Positions 25,685-37,354 of a DNA stretch of 64,000 nt are shown here, piece by piece; positions within the stretch are counted from its first letter, which is position 1; the number at the start of each line of letters is the position of its first letter. This DNA comes from Callorhinus ursinus (taxonomy: Eukaryota; Chordata; Mammalia; Carnivora; Otariidae): NCBI RefSeq assembly GCF_003265705.1, contig NW_020313285.1:15712302-15776301 (forward strand). Direction: 5' to 3'. A model generated the notes under the pieces. That model made no database searches and was not told the origin of the DNA. It saw nothing but the letters and a program-made list of their open reading frames with translations. A program made the translations under genes and the position numbers.

Positions 25685-25815
25685 CTCAATTTAATTTTTA
25701 TTTGAATTTCCTTAAGTTGATCATGCTTACTTGAAGAAATATCACATGTGAAAAAAAGCAGCAGACATATTACTTCCAAAAAGGTTTTAATTCACGTGGG
25801 TGGTTATTTACTTAC

Positions 25816-26019
25816 CTGATCACCACGTTTCAGTCCAGCATCAGCAGCTTTGCTACTAGGTTCTACTCCTTCAACAAAAATACCAAACCCCTTCTCACTC
25901 CCTCCGTTAAGGCTGAAATGTAGAGGGGACTCCCGGGAAGCCTTTTGCAGCACCACCTGTCTCCATTTGGCCTTTGCAGCACAGGCAATATTCAATAACC
26001 GGAGATGACCATTCATTTT
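25816..26019 (-). CDS. RAPGEF6: RAPGEF6 coding exon, PDZ domain, first part
   Basis: 204 bases, 68 codons, phase 0 at both ends; acceptor TTTTTTAG|AAAATG, donor GATCAG|GTAAGT. The product begins [20 protein letters not shown] and includes the PDZ carboxylate-binding loop as [10 protein letters not shown] (canonical GLGF written GFGI), then [12 protein letters not shown], the conserved Gly-Asp turn. The PDZ domain of this family binds C-terminal peptides of junctional and scaffold proteins and helps place the exchange factor. [12 protein letters not shown] distinguishes RAPGEF6 from RAPGEF2. Confidence 0.98.
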
Positions 26020-26574
26020 CTAAAAAAGTAAAAAAGGGTATAAATGTACATAAATTTATGTATCTATTCCTATAGGCTTTTAAAAATCACCTAAAATTAT
26101 TAGAATCTGAGTTACCTTGATGAAATACAGAGTAAAGAACATGTAAGCCAGTGTAAATAAAACCAAAGGAGGGAAAACTTCCACCCCAGAGCACTGTCAA
26201 GAAGATGATCTCGCAATACAATTTTTTAAAAACTGCTCGATAATCACAGGTTAGAAAAGAGTTTAAAATGATGTCTCATTTAGAGAGGGAAGACAAAACG
26301 TTACTTCTTATGGCCTGAACTTTCCTACCTTGCTCATCTCCTGGCTATTACATAAATCCAGAATCTTTATAAACCTTCATTTAAAACCTTAAAAGACCTG
26401 AACCACCTTTCTGAATACAGTCATACTGAAAAATACATTCAAGTCCCTACTACCTCTCTGGGTATATTATTCCTAAATTATTTTAGATCTTTCTTAACCT
26501 TAGTAATATTCTCACTTTCAGATTTTAATACCAATTTAATATTCAACTCTTCTCAAATAGCATAGTATGTGTAA

Positions 26575-26695
26575 ATCTCATGCCTATAAAAAGCAGCTAA
26601 AGTTTCTTCAGGACAGCGGCCAAGCCTTACACCTGTTCTGATCCTATACTCCCAACACCCTGGAAGTATAAAGTAGAACTGAATAAATACCTGAT
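26575..26695 (+). repeat. L2 LINE 3' end fragment
   Basis: CTTCAGGACAGCGGCC to GAACTGAATAAATACCTGA matches the L2 end with its AATAAATA tail. Confidence 0.6.
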
Positions 26696-26706
26696 GACTG
26701 AATGAT

Positions 26707-26897
26707 TTTTTTTTAAAGATTTTATTTATTTATTCATGAGAGACAGAGTGAGAGAGAAAGAGAGAGAGAGAGAGAGGCAGAGGGAGAAGCAGGCTCCCAA
26801 GGAGCAGGGAGCCCGATGCGGGACTCGATACCAGGACCCTGGGATCATGACCTGAGCTGAAGGCAGACGCTTAACCATCTGAGCCACCCAGGCGCCC
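26707..26897 (-). mobile_element. Can-SINE with expanded GA tract
   Basis: Tail TTTTTTAAAGATTTTATTTA, (GA)n around 26750-26776, head GCCACCCAGGCGCCC. Perfect duplication TGATGACTGAATGAT at 26692-26706 and 26898-26912, so a recent insertion. Confidence 0.95.
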
Positions 26898-27184
26898 TGA
26901 TGACTGAATGATTATCAAAAAAGAAATCCCATGATTGTAAGGCAATATCTATTTTCCATTAGCCCGTAAATATCTGTACAGCCAGCATTGGAAAATCCAA
27001 ATGATGGTAGTAAGCTTCTACAGCCTCTTAATCAAGTTCCCTGTCTCTATTCATTCTTCCCATTTTGCACAGAGCCGAAGGGCTGCTGAGAAGGCTATAG
27101 AAACTCAGAGGTAAGGGAACGGACAGAAATCTGCCTATGTGTCCCTTTTTCAACTCTATCCACTTACACTGAGTAACAGCAATG

Positions 27185-27410
27185 GTTCTTGGGCATTTGC
27201 AATGTGCCAGGTTTTTTCCCCCCCCCGACTGTTACATTCATTAGCTCATTATAATCCTATAACAATCCCCAGAAACTAGGGGCTACTAACTTATAAAGAC
27301 AATTGCATAAAGGGCTGGGCTACTTGTCCAAGTTTACATGTCTAACAAGTGGTATAATTTAAATATTAATTCAGGCAAACTAACTCCAGAGCTGATTATT
27401 AATTTACTTC
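27185..27410 (-). repeat. MIR SINE, antisense
   Basis: AATGTGCCAGG, TTAGCTCATTATAATCCTAT, ACTTGTCCAAGTTTACATGT and CTCCAGAGC are the antisense MIR order. A C10-like run (27221-27227) interrupts it. Confidence 0.75.
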
Positions 27411-28343
27411 CTAAAATTTCAAGTTGGTTGGAGGACATAAATCCAGTTGCAATTCAAAGTTTTTATGTGACAGAGTAAATGGAATTATAAATAGCAACTG
27501 TGAAAGTTAAGAGGACCTTGAGGGGATTATCTTAGGTGTTGTATATTTAGAACAAGTGAAATCATATGCAGAAGGGAGACTCAGAATGCCTAATGTAGCA
27601 CTGATACATAAAATAGGCCTTGAAAGTTGCATAGAGTTCAAATAGCAACACTAGAAGAAAAGAATTCAAACCTGAGAACTGGTGAACAATATAAAATAAT
27701 CTGGTTGGTTAAAATCAAGGGGGCACAGATAAAAAGACTGAAAAAGACTCACCTACAGTGAGGAACCTGAATATGGATGAGGAATTACTTTGGTAGGAAA
27801 TGCTTTAGTTTACTGACAAAGAGAAGTATTCATTCTCATTTATAGTTTAAAAACAATCTTTGGCCACATAAAATGGACTAGAAAAAATACCAGAACTAAA
27901 ATTAGCTAGCTATTACAATAGATGAGGCATGATGAAATGAGGACTTAAATGGGGAGTAAAAAAGGAATGGCAGAGAGAAAGGGACTATAGGGAATATGTG
28001 TACTGCCACAATTAGTAACTTAGGTGCCTTTAGCAACGAATGAACACCTCGGTCAGGGAATTCAAGGAAAAGAGAGAGGGGGCCCACATATACACCAGAG
28101 TTCATAAGCTTGGGTGACTGCAGATAGCATTCTCATTAGTCTTAAAACGAAAACAGAAGAGTCAGGAGGAAGCCGGATTTTCGCTTGGGTTAGTGGCAGA
28201 GAATGAGCAGAATCTAGAATATAAGTGGAGTTCTCAGAGCAGACATTCAAGACACAGAAGATAAACGCTGTTCTGAGTTGCTGTTATTTGGGGATGAGGA
28301 AAATCCCTAAACCTTGAAGAAGATAAATTCTTTTGAGTCTTAC

Positions 28344-28451
28344 TGTATCTTCCAGATTCTTTTCAAATTCCTCCAGAAATCGAGTCATAGCAGGATCACC
28401 TTCAAAATCATTAAAATGATTATTTACCCATAATAACACAATCCGTGTTAC
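28344..28451 (-). CDS. RAPGEF6: RAPGEF6 coding exon, REM domain, second part
   Basis: 108 bases, 36 codons, phase 0 at both ends; acceptor TTTCCACAG|GTAACA, donor GATACA|GTAAGA. The product is [19 protein letters not shown] followed by [17 protein letters not shown], the second half of the REM domain (LLWVxxHFxDFE is a family signature). The acceptor is followed directly by GTAACA, so the exon opens with a GT dinucleotide; phase with its neighbours confirms the border. Confidence 0.97.
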
Positions 28452-28994
28452 CTGTGGAAACATGGAGGGAGCATACAGTTATGAGAGGCATTCTTTCTGC
28501 AGAAGTATATTCCAAAAGCATGTCCAAGAACTGAGGGGGAATGGAACTTCATGGCTAATCCCTTCACCCCCTATCCCGCATGCAAAAGGTTCATTCTTAC
28601 AGAGAGGCATGGTTTATTTTGACCTTTTGTTTCCTGGGGGACACAAGCAACAGAGAGCGCCAAGACTGTACCCTCGTGAAAAAACAAAACAAAATAAAAA
28701 ACCCACCATAAACCTGCATGCTAAGCTGTAAGAAGTACATAGAATGTATACCTCAGACAGTATCCTAAAATGTGAGCTTCTAAGGGGAGGCAATCGTATC
28801 AGAAGTGTTTATATAGCCAAGCACATGTTTAACCAAGTCCTAACATAAGCACATCTGAACTTACTTCATTATACTGTGACTTTTCAAAGCCGTAAAGTGA
28901 TTTGCTTACTTTGTGTCACAGATTAACAGAAAAGTTAATGGAAGCTGAACTGAATCATGCACATAACAATGGAAGTAATTTAAGTTACATATTT

Positions 28995-30360
28995 TTTAAA
29001 CTGTGGTAGAATACACATAAAAGCCACCATTTAAAACACTTTAAGGTGTACAGCTCAGTGGCATTTAGCACATTCACAATGGTGTACAACTATCACCACT
29101 CCCTAGTTCCAGAACATTTTTATCACCCCAAAAGAAAACCCCATTCCGATTACGGAGCCACCTCACTTTCTGCCCTCTCTCCAAGCAGCCACTAATATGT
29201 TTTTCTGTCTCTGTGTATTTTGCCTATGTTGGATATTTCATACAAAATGTGACCTCTCGTGTCTGGCTTCTTTCACTTAGCATTATGTTTTCAAGGTTCA
29301 TCCATATTGCAGCTTGTACTACTTTTCCCTTTTATGGCTGAGTAACATTTCATTACATGGCTATACCACAGTTTATTACCCATCCACCAGTTTATGGACA
29401 TTTGGGTGGTCTCTATCTGTTGGCTATTGTCAGTAGTGCTATGAACATCTGTATCTAAGCTTCTGTTTGCATACCTGTTTTCAGTTCTTATGGATAAATA
29501 CCTAGGAGGAGAACTGTGGGGCTATCTGGTAATTCTAAGTTTTACTTTTTGAAGAAATGCCGAACTGTTTTCCAGAGCAGCTATAATATTTTACATTACT
29601 ACCAACAATGTATGGGAATTCCATTTTCTCCACATCCATATCCTTGGCAATGCTTGATACTTCCTTTCCTTTTTAAAAGCCATCCTAGTGGGTGTGAAGG
29701 AGAATCACTGTGGTTTTGATTTGCATTTCCCTATGAATAATGGTGTTGAACATCTTTTTCATGTGTTTGCTAGCCATTTATATATCTTCTTTGGAAAACA
29801 GTCTTGGACAAAAGGCTTGAATAGGTTATTTTCCAAAGAAGATATATAAATGGCTAGCAAACACATTTTTACGTTGTGTTCTCTTTTTGCTGTTGAACTG
29901 CAAGGGTTCTTTATACATTCTGGATACTAGACCCTTATCAGATATAAGATTTGCAAAAATATTTCTCCCATTCCACTTGTTGTCTTTTCTTTCAATTTAA
30001 GGCTTTAATTTTGATGAAGTTTAACTTATCTGTTTTTTGTCCTTTGTTGTTTGTGCTTTGGATAGCATATCTCAAATCCAAGGTCATGGTTTTTCTTAAG
30101 TTTTAAAATAAAAGATTTTATTTTTGTAAAAACAGCACGTCATTGTAAAGATTTAAACAATACATATGAATACAAAAAAGTTTAAGAAGGTCATGATTTT
30201 TTAACCTCTTCTTTTAAGAGTTTTATAGTCTTAGCTCCTGTATTTAGGGTCTCTGACTCATTCTGAGTTAATTTTGTATATGGGGTAAGGTAATGGTCCA
30301 ATTTCATTCTTTTGCATGTGGATATCTAGTTGTCCCTCACTCATATTTTTGCTCATTCTT
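28995..30360 (-). mobile_element. Old L1 3' region, antisense, with an internal inverted duplication
   Basis: Reverse complement of an L1 3' end and ORF2 3' part: GTGTACAGCTCAGTGGCATT, TGGCTGAGTAACATTTCATT, and GGATACTAGACCCTTATCAG are standard antisense L1 landmarks. A 37-bp perfect inverted repeat (29762-29798 and 29829-29865) breaks the collinearity in the middle. Confidence 0.8.
29762..29865. repeat. Perfect 37-bp inverted repeat inside an L1
   Basis: Arms 29762-29798 and 29829-29865 are exact reverse complements, with a 30-base spacer. The second arm and spacer read in the L1 sense orientation whereas the surrounding L1 is antisense. Confidence 0.97.
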
Positions 30361-30449
30361 CAGCATACCTTTATCTCCTCAGGAACTCAAGTAACTACAC
30401 ATAACTCCAAAGGGGGTGGGGAGGCAAGCCTGTAGTTTAAAACACTTTA

Positions 30450-30662
30450 GGGCGCCTGGGTGGCTCAGTTGGTTAAGCGACTGCCTTCGGCTCAGGTCAT
30501 GATCCTGGAGTCCCTGGATCGAGTCCCGCATCAGGCTCCCTGCTCGACAGGGAGTCTGCTTCTCCCTTGACCCTCCCCCCTCTCATGTGCTCTCTCTCTC
30601 GTTCTCTCTCTCTCTCTCAAATAAATAAATAAAATCTTTAAAAAAAAAATAAAAAAAAAAAA
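30450..30662 (+). mobile_element. Can-SINE, full length
   Basis: GGGCGCCTGGGTGGCTCAGT head, ATCGAGTCCCGCATC, CT tract, ATAAATAAATAAAATC and A-tail. Duplication AAACACTTTA / AAAAACTTTA on the two sides. Confidence 0.95.
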
Positions 30663-30721
30663 CTTTAGTTTCCTAAACAATGGAATTCCAGAGTCCAGGT
30701 ACATCTAATTATTTCTTTTAA

Positions 30722-30860
30722 GACTCAGATGATGGACACTGGGGAGGGTATGTGTTGTGGTGAGCGCTGTGTATTGTTTTAAGACTGATGAATCACACAC
30801 CTGTACCCCTGAAACAAATAATACATTATATGTTAATAATTTAAAACAAGATTTAACTCA
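30722..30860 (+). mobile_element. L1 3' end fragment
   Basis: GGACACTGGGGAGGGTATGT through GAATCACACACCTGTACCCC to ATAATTTAAAAC matches the carnivore L1 3' UTR tail. Confidence 0.75.
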
Positions 30861-31517
30861 GAAAGACATACCAAGCAATTATGACCCTACTTTTATTTTT
30901 CTTAAAATAAGTAACCTCCTACCAATTTGCTGAGGTATTGCTACTCTTTCCACTGAATGTACAAACACACTGTGAAATAAGGTAAGATGATTTAAAATAG
31001 CAAACGATGTTTAATGCAAAAAAAAAAAAACTCAAATGTAGATTTAAAATAAGTCACAACAGAGAGATATTAGGATCTAAAAGACTAATTGTTGTAAAAT
31101 GATTATGAAGTCTTTAACTCAAAAATCAACATATTTTTATTTGGGGGCTTACAAACAATCTACGCTCCCCTGAAAATAATTTACTTGGTGAATATTCTTT
31201 CTAAACTACTAAGTTTTAAGTGTTTTACTGATCTCCTTCAGAAACAAACATTTTGATAAAGTTCAAAAACACTCTTATGCAGCTCTCATGTTTTCTGAGT
31301 TTATAGCTATACCACAGACTATTTCAGTTATTAACTTTAAAGACTTATATCCACTTTTTAACATGCTTTTTTCCACAAAAGTAACTAAGTAGAGCTATGT
31401 TTTTTAGGTGAAGTAAATTTTGTTATCAAAATAAATATTTATCAACTGTAAAAGGTTTTATGAATAAAATTTATAGGTTAAAATCACTTCCATGCCCTTC
31501 ATATTTATAAAACCAAC

Positions 31518-31682
31518 CTTATCCCGTAAGTTGTCGATTTTAAACCATTCCAGTAGTTTGATCCCAACATCCAAAGGACTTGGAAGAAATGTCCTGTAAG
31601 TCAGTAGGAAATCTTCTATATAAGTTGGGTCCACAATAGAATGTTCTTCTATTAAATGCATAATGAGACGCTCAGGTGTTGC
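31518..31682 (-). CDS. RAPGEF6: RAPGEF6 coding exon, REM (RasGEF N-terminal) domain, first part
   Basis: 165 bases, 55 codons, phase 0 at both ends; acceptor GGATTTTTAG|GCAACA. The product starts [20 protein letters not shown], continues with the family motif [12 protein letters not shown] and ends [13 protein letters not shown]. The REM domain packs against and stabilises the CDC25-homology catalytic domain. The donor is AAG|GTTGGT, with T at +3 in place of the usual purine, so it is the weakest 5' splice site among the exons here. Reading through it adds a few codons ([11 protein letters not shown]...) before a stop. Confidence 0.97.
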
Positions 31683-33355
31683 CTAAAAATCCAAGGATAG
31701 AAAAGATCATAAAAGAAACAAATAGCTGATTAGTTGCCTTTGTAGTCACTCTATTACACAATTCGTCAAAGCAGAGTTTCACTGTTAAAATACTTAGCAG
31801 TGGGAGAAGGTAGTCTGTACAGGCTGCAATCCACCAGCACCCAGAGGTTGAAAGAGAGAAAAGACAGAGGATGAAAATACCCACCAGCATTTACTCAGTT
31901 TTAGCGCTTTTAATTGTCATTTTATCCTAGCAGGGCTTTTGAAATTCAGTGATTTACCCCTGTTCTGGCCTTTTTCTACAACTGGGGTGGGGGTGGGGGG
32001 GGAATGACATCTTAAGCCACCAGATGGAGTAAGTCAGAGTTAAACTTAAAAAACAAAACAAAGCAAAACAAAACAAAAACCTTTCCTCTAAATTTAATCA
32101 TCCTCAAATCTCTTCTACCCCAGGCTATAGGAACAACGTACCAGTTCAAGACAGTGTGTTTTGTTGTTTTTACTTCCTAGAAAAGAAGTTTCTTTTTCTA
32201 CAGTTTCTCCATGCTAGTTCACCATCTTGAGAGGAACCAGAAGTTCTATATATAGTTTTTCATTAATTCAGTTTTAACTGCTTGCCTGTCTCCAGATTTA
32301 TAAAAAGGAATGTAAACAACATTTATCTACGGCTCTGCTTTAGGCTTCTGAATCAATGTTAAAATTTATTACCTTTGCAGCCTTTTCAAAAGTGTGTACA
32401 GAACAAATGTAAAGATAAACCAGATGTTAAACCAAATATAAAAACCAACTGTTGTACATAACCTCAAATTTCAATTCACCCAAACAATTTCACTGGTGAG
32501 AATAACCGTATGGTAAACATACATCAATACTAATAATGTTATCTAAGAATTTACTTAAAAAAAGGTATATAAATCATTTCTCTAGAAGGAAGTCAAAGTA
32601 AGGTTTCTCATATAACATATTTAAGGGACAAGGCAACCACAGGTCATTCCTATTCTTCCACCCTCCAAAACAATCTAAGTCAAAGAGTACCAAACTGGGC
32701 TTAACTTTCAAAGGCCAATCTTGAGTTGAGGTATTTAAATCTGGTTCTTAGATTTATGTATAGTTAAGTCGGGGAAGGAACTGATCAGTATGTTAAAGAA
32801 AGTTTATTATTCTGACTAGCTAAATCACTGGGGCAGGATATCTGTAGACACTAAGCCATATATTCAAAACTATATTTAAAGGTGAGCCCCATAGTCATGC
32901 AGAGGCATGTCACCAAGGGGCTCACTAGTACCCAACAAGGTAGGATTCTGGGAGACAGGGTGAGCAGAGTTGGCAGGCAAGGGAGATGACTGGAATGGTG
33001 ACACTGGCATGATAGAGACTGGTTACAATGAGCAAGTAAGTACATACACAGAGCATAACAAGAGTCACAGCAGGAGAAGGCATTTACAAATATGAAAAGA
33101 GAAAGGAGAGGAAAAACTGTGGTACAGCACTGGAACTGGGTATGCTCGTATGAACTCATGATTATTATAAATAGATGGAGACATATACAAAGTTATATAT
33201 GCATATGCATTAACTGTAAGTATACATTTAATATAAATATACTATATAGTAAATACACATCTTTCCTTGCTGTGTCTGATCAGAGGTTCTAAAAGCAATG
33301 ACACCTAACTAGGAATGAAAGACTAAGTGCCAAGATCTTGGGTGGTTGCTGTTGG

Positions 33356-33695
33356 TTTTTTTTAAAGATTTTGTTCATTTATTTGAGAGAGTGAGCAAGA
33401 GAGCATGAGAGAGAGAGAGAGAGAGAGAGACAGAAAGACAGAAAGACACAGGGGGAGGGGGCAACGGGAGGGGGAGAAACAAACTGCCCACTGAGCAGGG
33501 AGCCTGACTCAGGGCTCGATCCCGGGATCCTGGGATCATGACCTGAGCTGAAAGCAGACGCTTAACCAACTGAGCCACCCAGGCGTCCCTAAAAGATTTT
33601 ATTTTTATGTAATCTCTCCACCCAATTGAGGCTCAAACCCACAACCCTAAGATCAAGAGTCACATGCTCCACCAACTCAGCCAGCCAGGCTCCCC
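33356..33695 (-). mobile_element. Tandem pair of Can-SINEs
   Basis: A full copy (33356-33587, with a GA/CAGAAAGA tract) abuts a shorter, older head (33590-33695, AAAAGATTTTATTTTTATGT ... CCAGCCAGGCTCCCC). The junction is direct, with no unrelated sequence between. Confidence 0.9.
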
Positions 33696-33999
33696 AAAGA
33701 CCTTAGTTTTTAAATGCTATTCTCCACTAGGAGGATCTAGGGCTCGCTGGAGAAAGGGCTGATTCCAAAGCTGGAACAGGAAAAGCACAAGATGAGCCTG
33801 AACATCTTGTTTTGCCAGATAATAGGAAAGCTCTCAAAACATGAGGGGGACATGTCAAAAGGATATAGGAGTCAGCCTTATGAAAGTCCCATTGGCCAAA
33901 TCTGGGACAACCTGACCACTGGAACAACAATGATGGTGAGAGAATACAACACACAAATCCATGCCAGAATAACTGAGTTGATGGGGGAAAAGATAATTT

Positions 34000-34760
34000 T
34001 CATCCTTAGAGAAAAAGATAATAAATGTAAAAAAAAGGGGGGGAATTCATTTTAGGCAGGAGTCAATGAAAGAGTGGAGGACAGAAGTTAGCAGGATTTA
34101 CTGACACTGTGTCAAAACATCTCTCCTCCAAACACTTAACAATTACAAAGGGTATAATGGTGACTTGATAGTGAACGAATGTGACAGACATCAACATGAC
34201 CAGATGATTAAGGTAGATTTCACCACTGGTGGGACAGGTTGACATTACATGCTCCCTGATATGATGCACAGAGAAGAATAGGACATCATTTCTGTGGAAT
34301 TCCTGCCAGAAAAGCATGACTTGTGTCTGCTCATGAGGAAACATTGGAAAGATCCACACTGAGGATGACACTACAGAATAAAAGGTGTGTATTCTTTATA
34401 ACTGCTGAGAATATGAACTGTTCCTGGGTGAGATGCTGGATGAGAAAGGACAAAGCCATTGCTGGGATAGTCGGTGAAAATCTAAATAGGGTCTGTGGGC
34501 TGAATGGTTGTACTGTATCAATTTTTATTTCCCAACTTGAAGGGTTCCATGGTGTTGGAGAGTGTTGTTTTTAGGAAATACACAATGGAATATTCAGGTG
34601 TGATGCATCAGGCTTCCAGATTGTTCTCAAATGACTCAGAGAAAGATTGCTGACAATGGAGAAAACACAGTGAAATGCTAACGAGCAGTTAGGGATTCTG
34701 AGTGAGGGAGCTCAATACTGTTCTTGCAACTATTATCTAAGGTTGTAATTATTTAAAGAA
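34000..34760 (+). mobile_element. Probable old L1 3' region
   Basis: Contains GAGGAAACATTGGAAAGATC, then a GGGTCTGTGGGCTGAATGGT / GTACTGTATCAATTTTTATT segment and TTTTTAGGAAATACACAATGG, a familiar order in old mammalian LINE 3' ends. Family assignment is uncertain; the flanking 33700-34000 may belong to the same element. Confidence 0.45.
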
Positions 34761-35164
34761 TTAAAAAAAACATGAACCCCCCATAAAAAGATAGTCTATG
34801 GTAATCCACCCATATGTTCATCTTTTCTACATATAAAGCTTATATTTATCAGTTTAGGAAAAGAAAAAGTGTTACAGAATAGCCTGACTCCTGAGGAAAA
34901 ATGAATCTGACATCAGTCCTTCACATTATTTAATAAGTTCATGCATTTGTAGTGAATAACACATTTACTTATTTTGCAACCAAGACTAGGCTGAAAAGAG
35001 AAATGGTTATACGTTTTTATTTCCTCTATTTCAACTATAATTCCTCTATTTTACAATCTAGAGATCTTCCAAGAGACAGGGTATTGGGGGAGGGAGAGGA
35101 GGGAGACAAGGGGGCAAGTGGACAAAGGGTAGGGGAGAGGGAGCTACAGAAAAGAGTATGGGGT

Positions 35165-35290
35165 TTAATATTCAGACTCTACAATGTGCTAAGGCTTTTG
35201 GTTTATTCATTTAGTCCTAATAAAGCCCTGTTATATCATTTTCAGATAAGAAAACTGAGGTTCAGAGAAGATAATGCCTATTTCAATGCC
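35165..35290 (-). repeat. MIR SINE fragment, antisense
   Basis: AATGTGCTAAGG, then CAGATAAGAAAACTGAGGTTC and AGAGAAGATAATGCC match antisense MIR. Confidence 0.7.
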
Positions 35291-35356
35291 ATAAATATCC
35301 ACTAAGCACTATGCATCTTCATCTACCACTTTCACACTTTTGTGATTAGTCCTTTC

Positions 35357-35551
35357 TTTTTTTTTTTTTTTTAAAGATTTTAATTTATCTATTTGACAGA
35401 GAGGGACAAAGAGAGAGAGGGAACACAAGCAGGGGGAGTGGGAGAGGGAGAAGCAAACTTCCCGCACAGCACGGAGCCTGACGTGGGGCTCCTGGGATCA
35501 TGACCTGAGCCGAAGGCAGACGCTTAACAACTGAGCCACCCAGACACCCCT
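35357..35551 (-). mobile_element. Can-SINE
   Basis: Tail T-run plus AAAGATTTTAATTTATC, head GAGCCACCCAGACACCCC. Duplication TAGTCCTTTC at about 35347 and 35551. Confidence 0.94.
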
Positions 35552-35589
35552 AGTCCTTTCATTTTCTGTTCTGTTTCTAAATACTGCTG

Positions 35590-35945
35590 TTTGGTTTTTT
35601 TTTTAAGTTCCAAAAGTTTTTAAATTCCGGTTAGTTAACATACAGTGTAATGTTAGTTTCAGGTGTACAATTCAGTGATTCATCACTTACATACAACACC
35701 CAGTGCTCATTGCAACAAATGTCCTCCTTAATACCCATCACCCACTTAACCCATCTCTCCAATGACCTCCCCATGCAGCAACCCTCAGTTTGTTCTCTAC
35801 AGTTAAGAGTCTGTTTCTTGGTTTGCCTTCCCACCCCCTAATGTCCATTAGTTTTCTTCCTTAAATTCACATAGGAGTGAAATCATATGATATTTCTTTC
35901 TCTGGCTTACTGCTGTGTTCAATGAAATTAACTCCCATTGTCAAT
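35590..35945 (-). mobile_element. L1 3' end, antisense
   Basis: Reverse complement of a carnivore L1 3' UTR: TTAGTTTCAGGTGTACAATT, CAACACCCAGTGCTCATTGC and CCTTAATACCCATCACCCAC are diagnostic. Confidence 0.85.
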
Positions 35946-36196
35946 GGATCATAAAATGAATTTGGAAAGGAAAACTTTGACCAGTGTATTCTAAAATAAT
36001 ATCCTACCCATACTGATAATAAATGGCAATGTCACGCTTATTAAAATGTGTAAAAACCAACGTAGAAAAAAGCAAAAGAACCAACACATTCTAAAGTTAG
36101 TGAATTATCTTGCACTGCACAAGAAGTGGTTCAAAGCCTTATGAACAAGAAAGCTTTATTCTATCAGTGACTAGAATAATAAATAAAAACACCCAC

Positions 36197-36349
36197 CTTG
36201 ATTACAATGTGTCCTTTCCTGGTTCCACTCCGATCTAGTTCACGGTGCTCATGCACCATAACAATTTCTCCCTCTTCCTCAACTTTATGGGTATTTTTCT
36301 CCACATGATTTAAAATTCTCCAATAATCCTGCTGGGCTATGCAGACAAA
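36197..36349 (-). CDS. RAPGEF6: RAPGEF6 coding exon, end of cNMP-like domain and linker
   Basis: 153 bases, 51 codons, phase 0 at both ends; acceptor TCTCGGACAG|TTTGTC, donor ATCAAG|GTGGGT. The product starts [20 protein letters not shown], the C-terminal helix of the cyclic-nucleotide-like domain. It then has an acidic and basic charged linker ([19 protein letters not shown]) and ends TRKGHIVIK, just before the REM domain. It is separated from the previous exon by a short intron of 582 bases. Confidence 0.97.
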
Positions 36350-36931
36350 CTGTCCGAGAATAACATGGGGACAGTTAATGAACCTGTAGTACATAAATAT
36401 ATCACTATGCACCAAGGCAGAGCACAAAGGTAAGAAATCGAGTGGCATCAGTTCTTTTTTATTCAATCCCTTTAACTCTTCACAAAAATCAAGGTGAAAT
36501 AAATAATTCACGTACAAAGAGACCAAAGAGGTTAAATCCTTTTGAATTCTGCTCTAAAAGGAGAAGTGAACATCTACTTCTCTCAAAACTGACACTAGGC
36601 AAAGAAAACATGAAGCAGGATTAAGTTAGAAACAACTTAGAAGTTCCTATTTCTTTCCTTTATTTAAAAAAAAAAAAAAAGGACTAAACTGGCTATTACC
36701 CAATAGAGATTTAACAAACCAACATTTCGTATAATCTCTTCTAAAAATTTATACTTTGTTCAATTCCACAAATGTTTGAGTCAGACACAAAATCTAGTTT
36801 CCTTTTATTAACTGTGAGCTTCTGAAAACTCCCAATTCTCAAATCAAGTTATTTTATTTTGAGGAAGAAAAAACAGTCTCGGCCATTTTAAATCAACAAA
36901 TGAGAATACAAGAGCAAAGAGATAAACTTAC

Positions 36932-37090
36932 CTGACAATCATCTACTTTAGTCCTAACAACTCCATGCATGTATTGCTTATCCAGAGTGGGAGTAATTCC
37001 AAAACTATTTCCCATAAAGAGATTTTCAACTTTTCCATCTGGATGAGTGATTTCTACAGTGCCGTTTAAAATAACATACCATGAGTCAAG
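36932..37090 (-). CDS. RAPGEF6: RAPGEF6 coding exon, core of second cNMP-binding-like domain
   Basis: 159 bases, 53 codons, phase 0 at both ends; acceptor TTCTCTGTAG|CTTGAC, donor GTCAG|GTAAGT. The product begins [20 protein letters not shown] and continues [17 protein letters not shown], ending KVDDCQ. The phosphate-binding cassette of true cAMP sensors has F-G-E followed by P-R-A-A-T; here FG is followed by ITPT and the Arg-Ala-Ala core is absent. That fits the family view that PDZ-GEFs do not bind cAMP with meaningful affinity. Confidence 0.97.
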
Positions 37091-37354
37091 CTACAGAGAA
37101 AAAGACAGGTTTTAAGAATCTTTTTAAAAAGGTAGTTAATACGTTAACTTGAAAAATAATCAACACATATAACTTGTATATTTTTAAAAAGAAAAAGATC
37201 TGGTTATATTACTTTATACTGTCAGAAATCATCCTATGCCTGTCTATGCAAACTAATAAAGCTTATTTTACTCTTTCCTCTTTTAGTCACCAAATGACAT
37301 CAGGGGGACCTTCATAATTTACCAAATACTCGGAGAAAAATGATGGTAATGGTT

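Noticed and set aside
31672..31890. 72-codon open frame running into the REM exon
   Set aside because: It is an out-of-frame overlap with the exon boundary; the exon's own frame and AG acceptor at 31683-31684 are clear.
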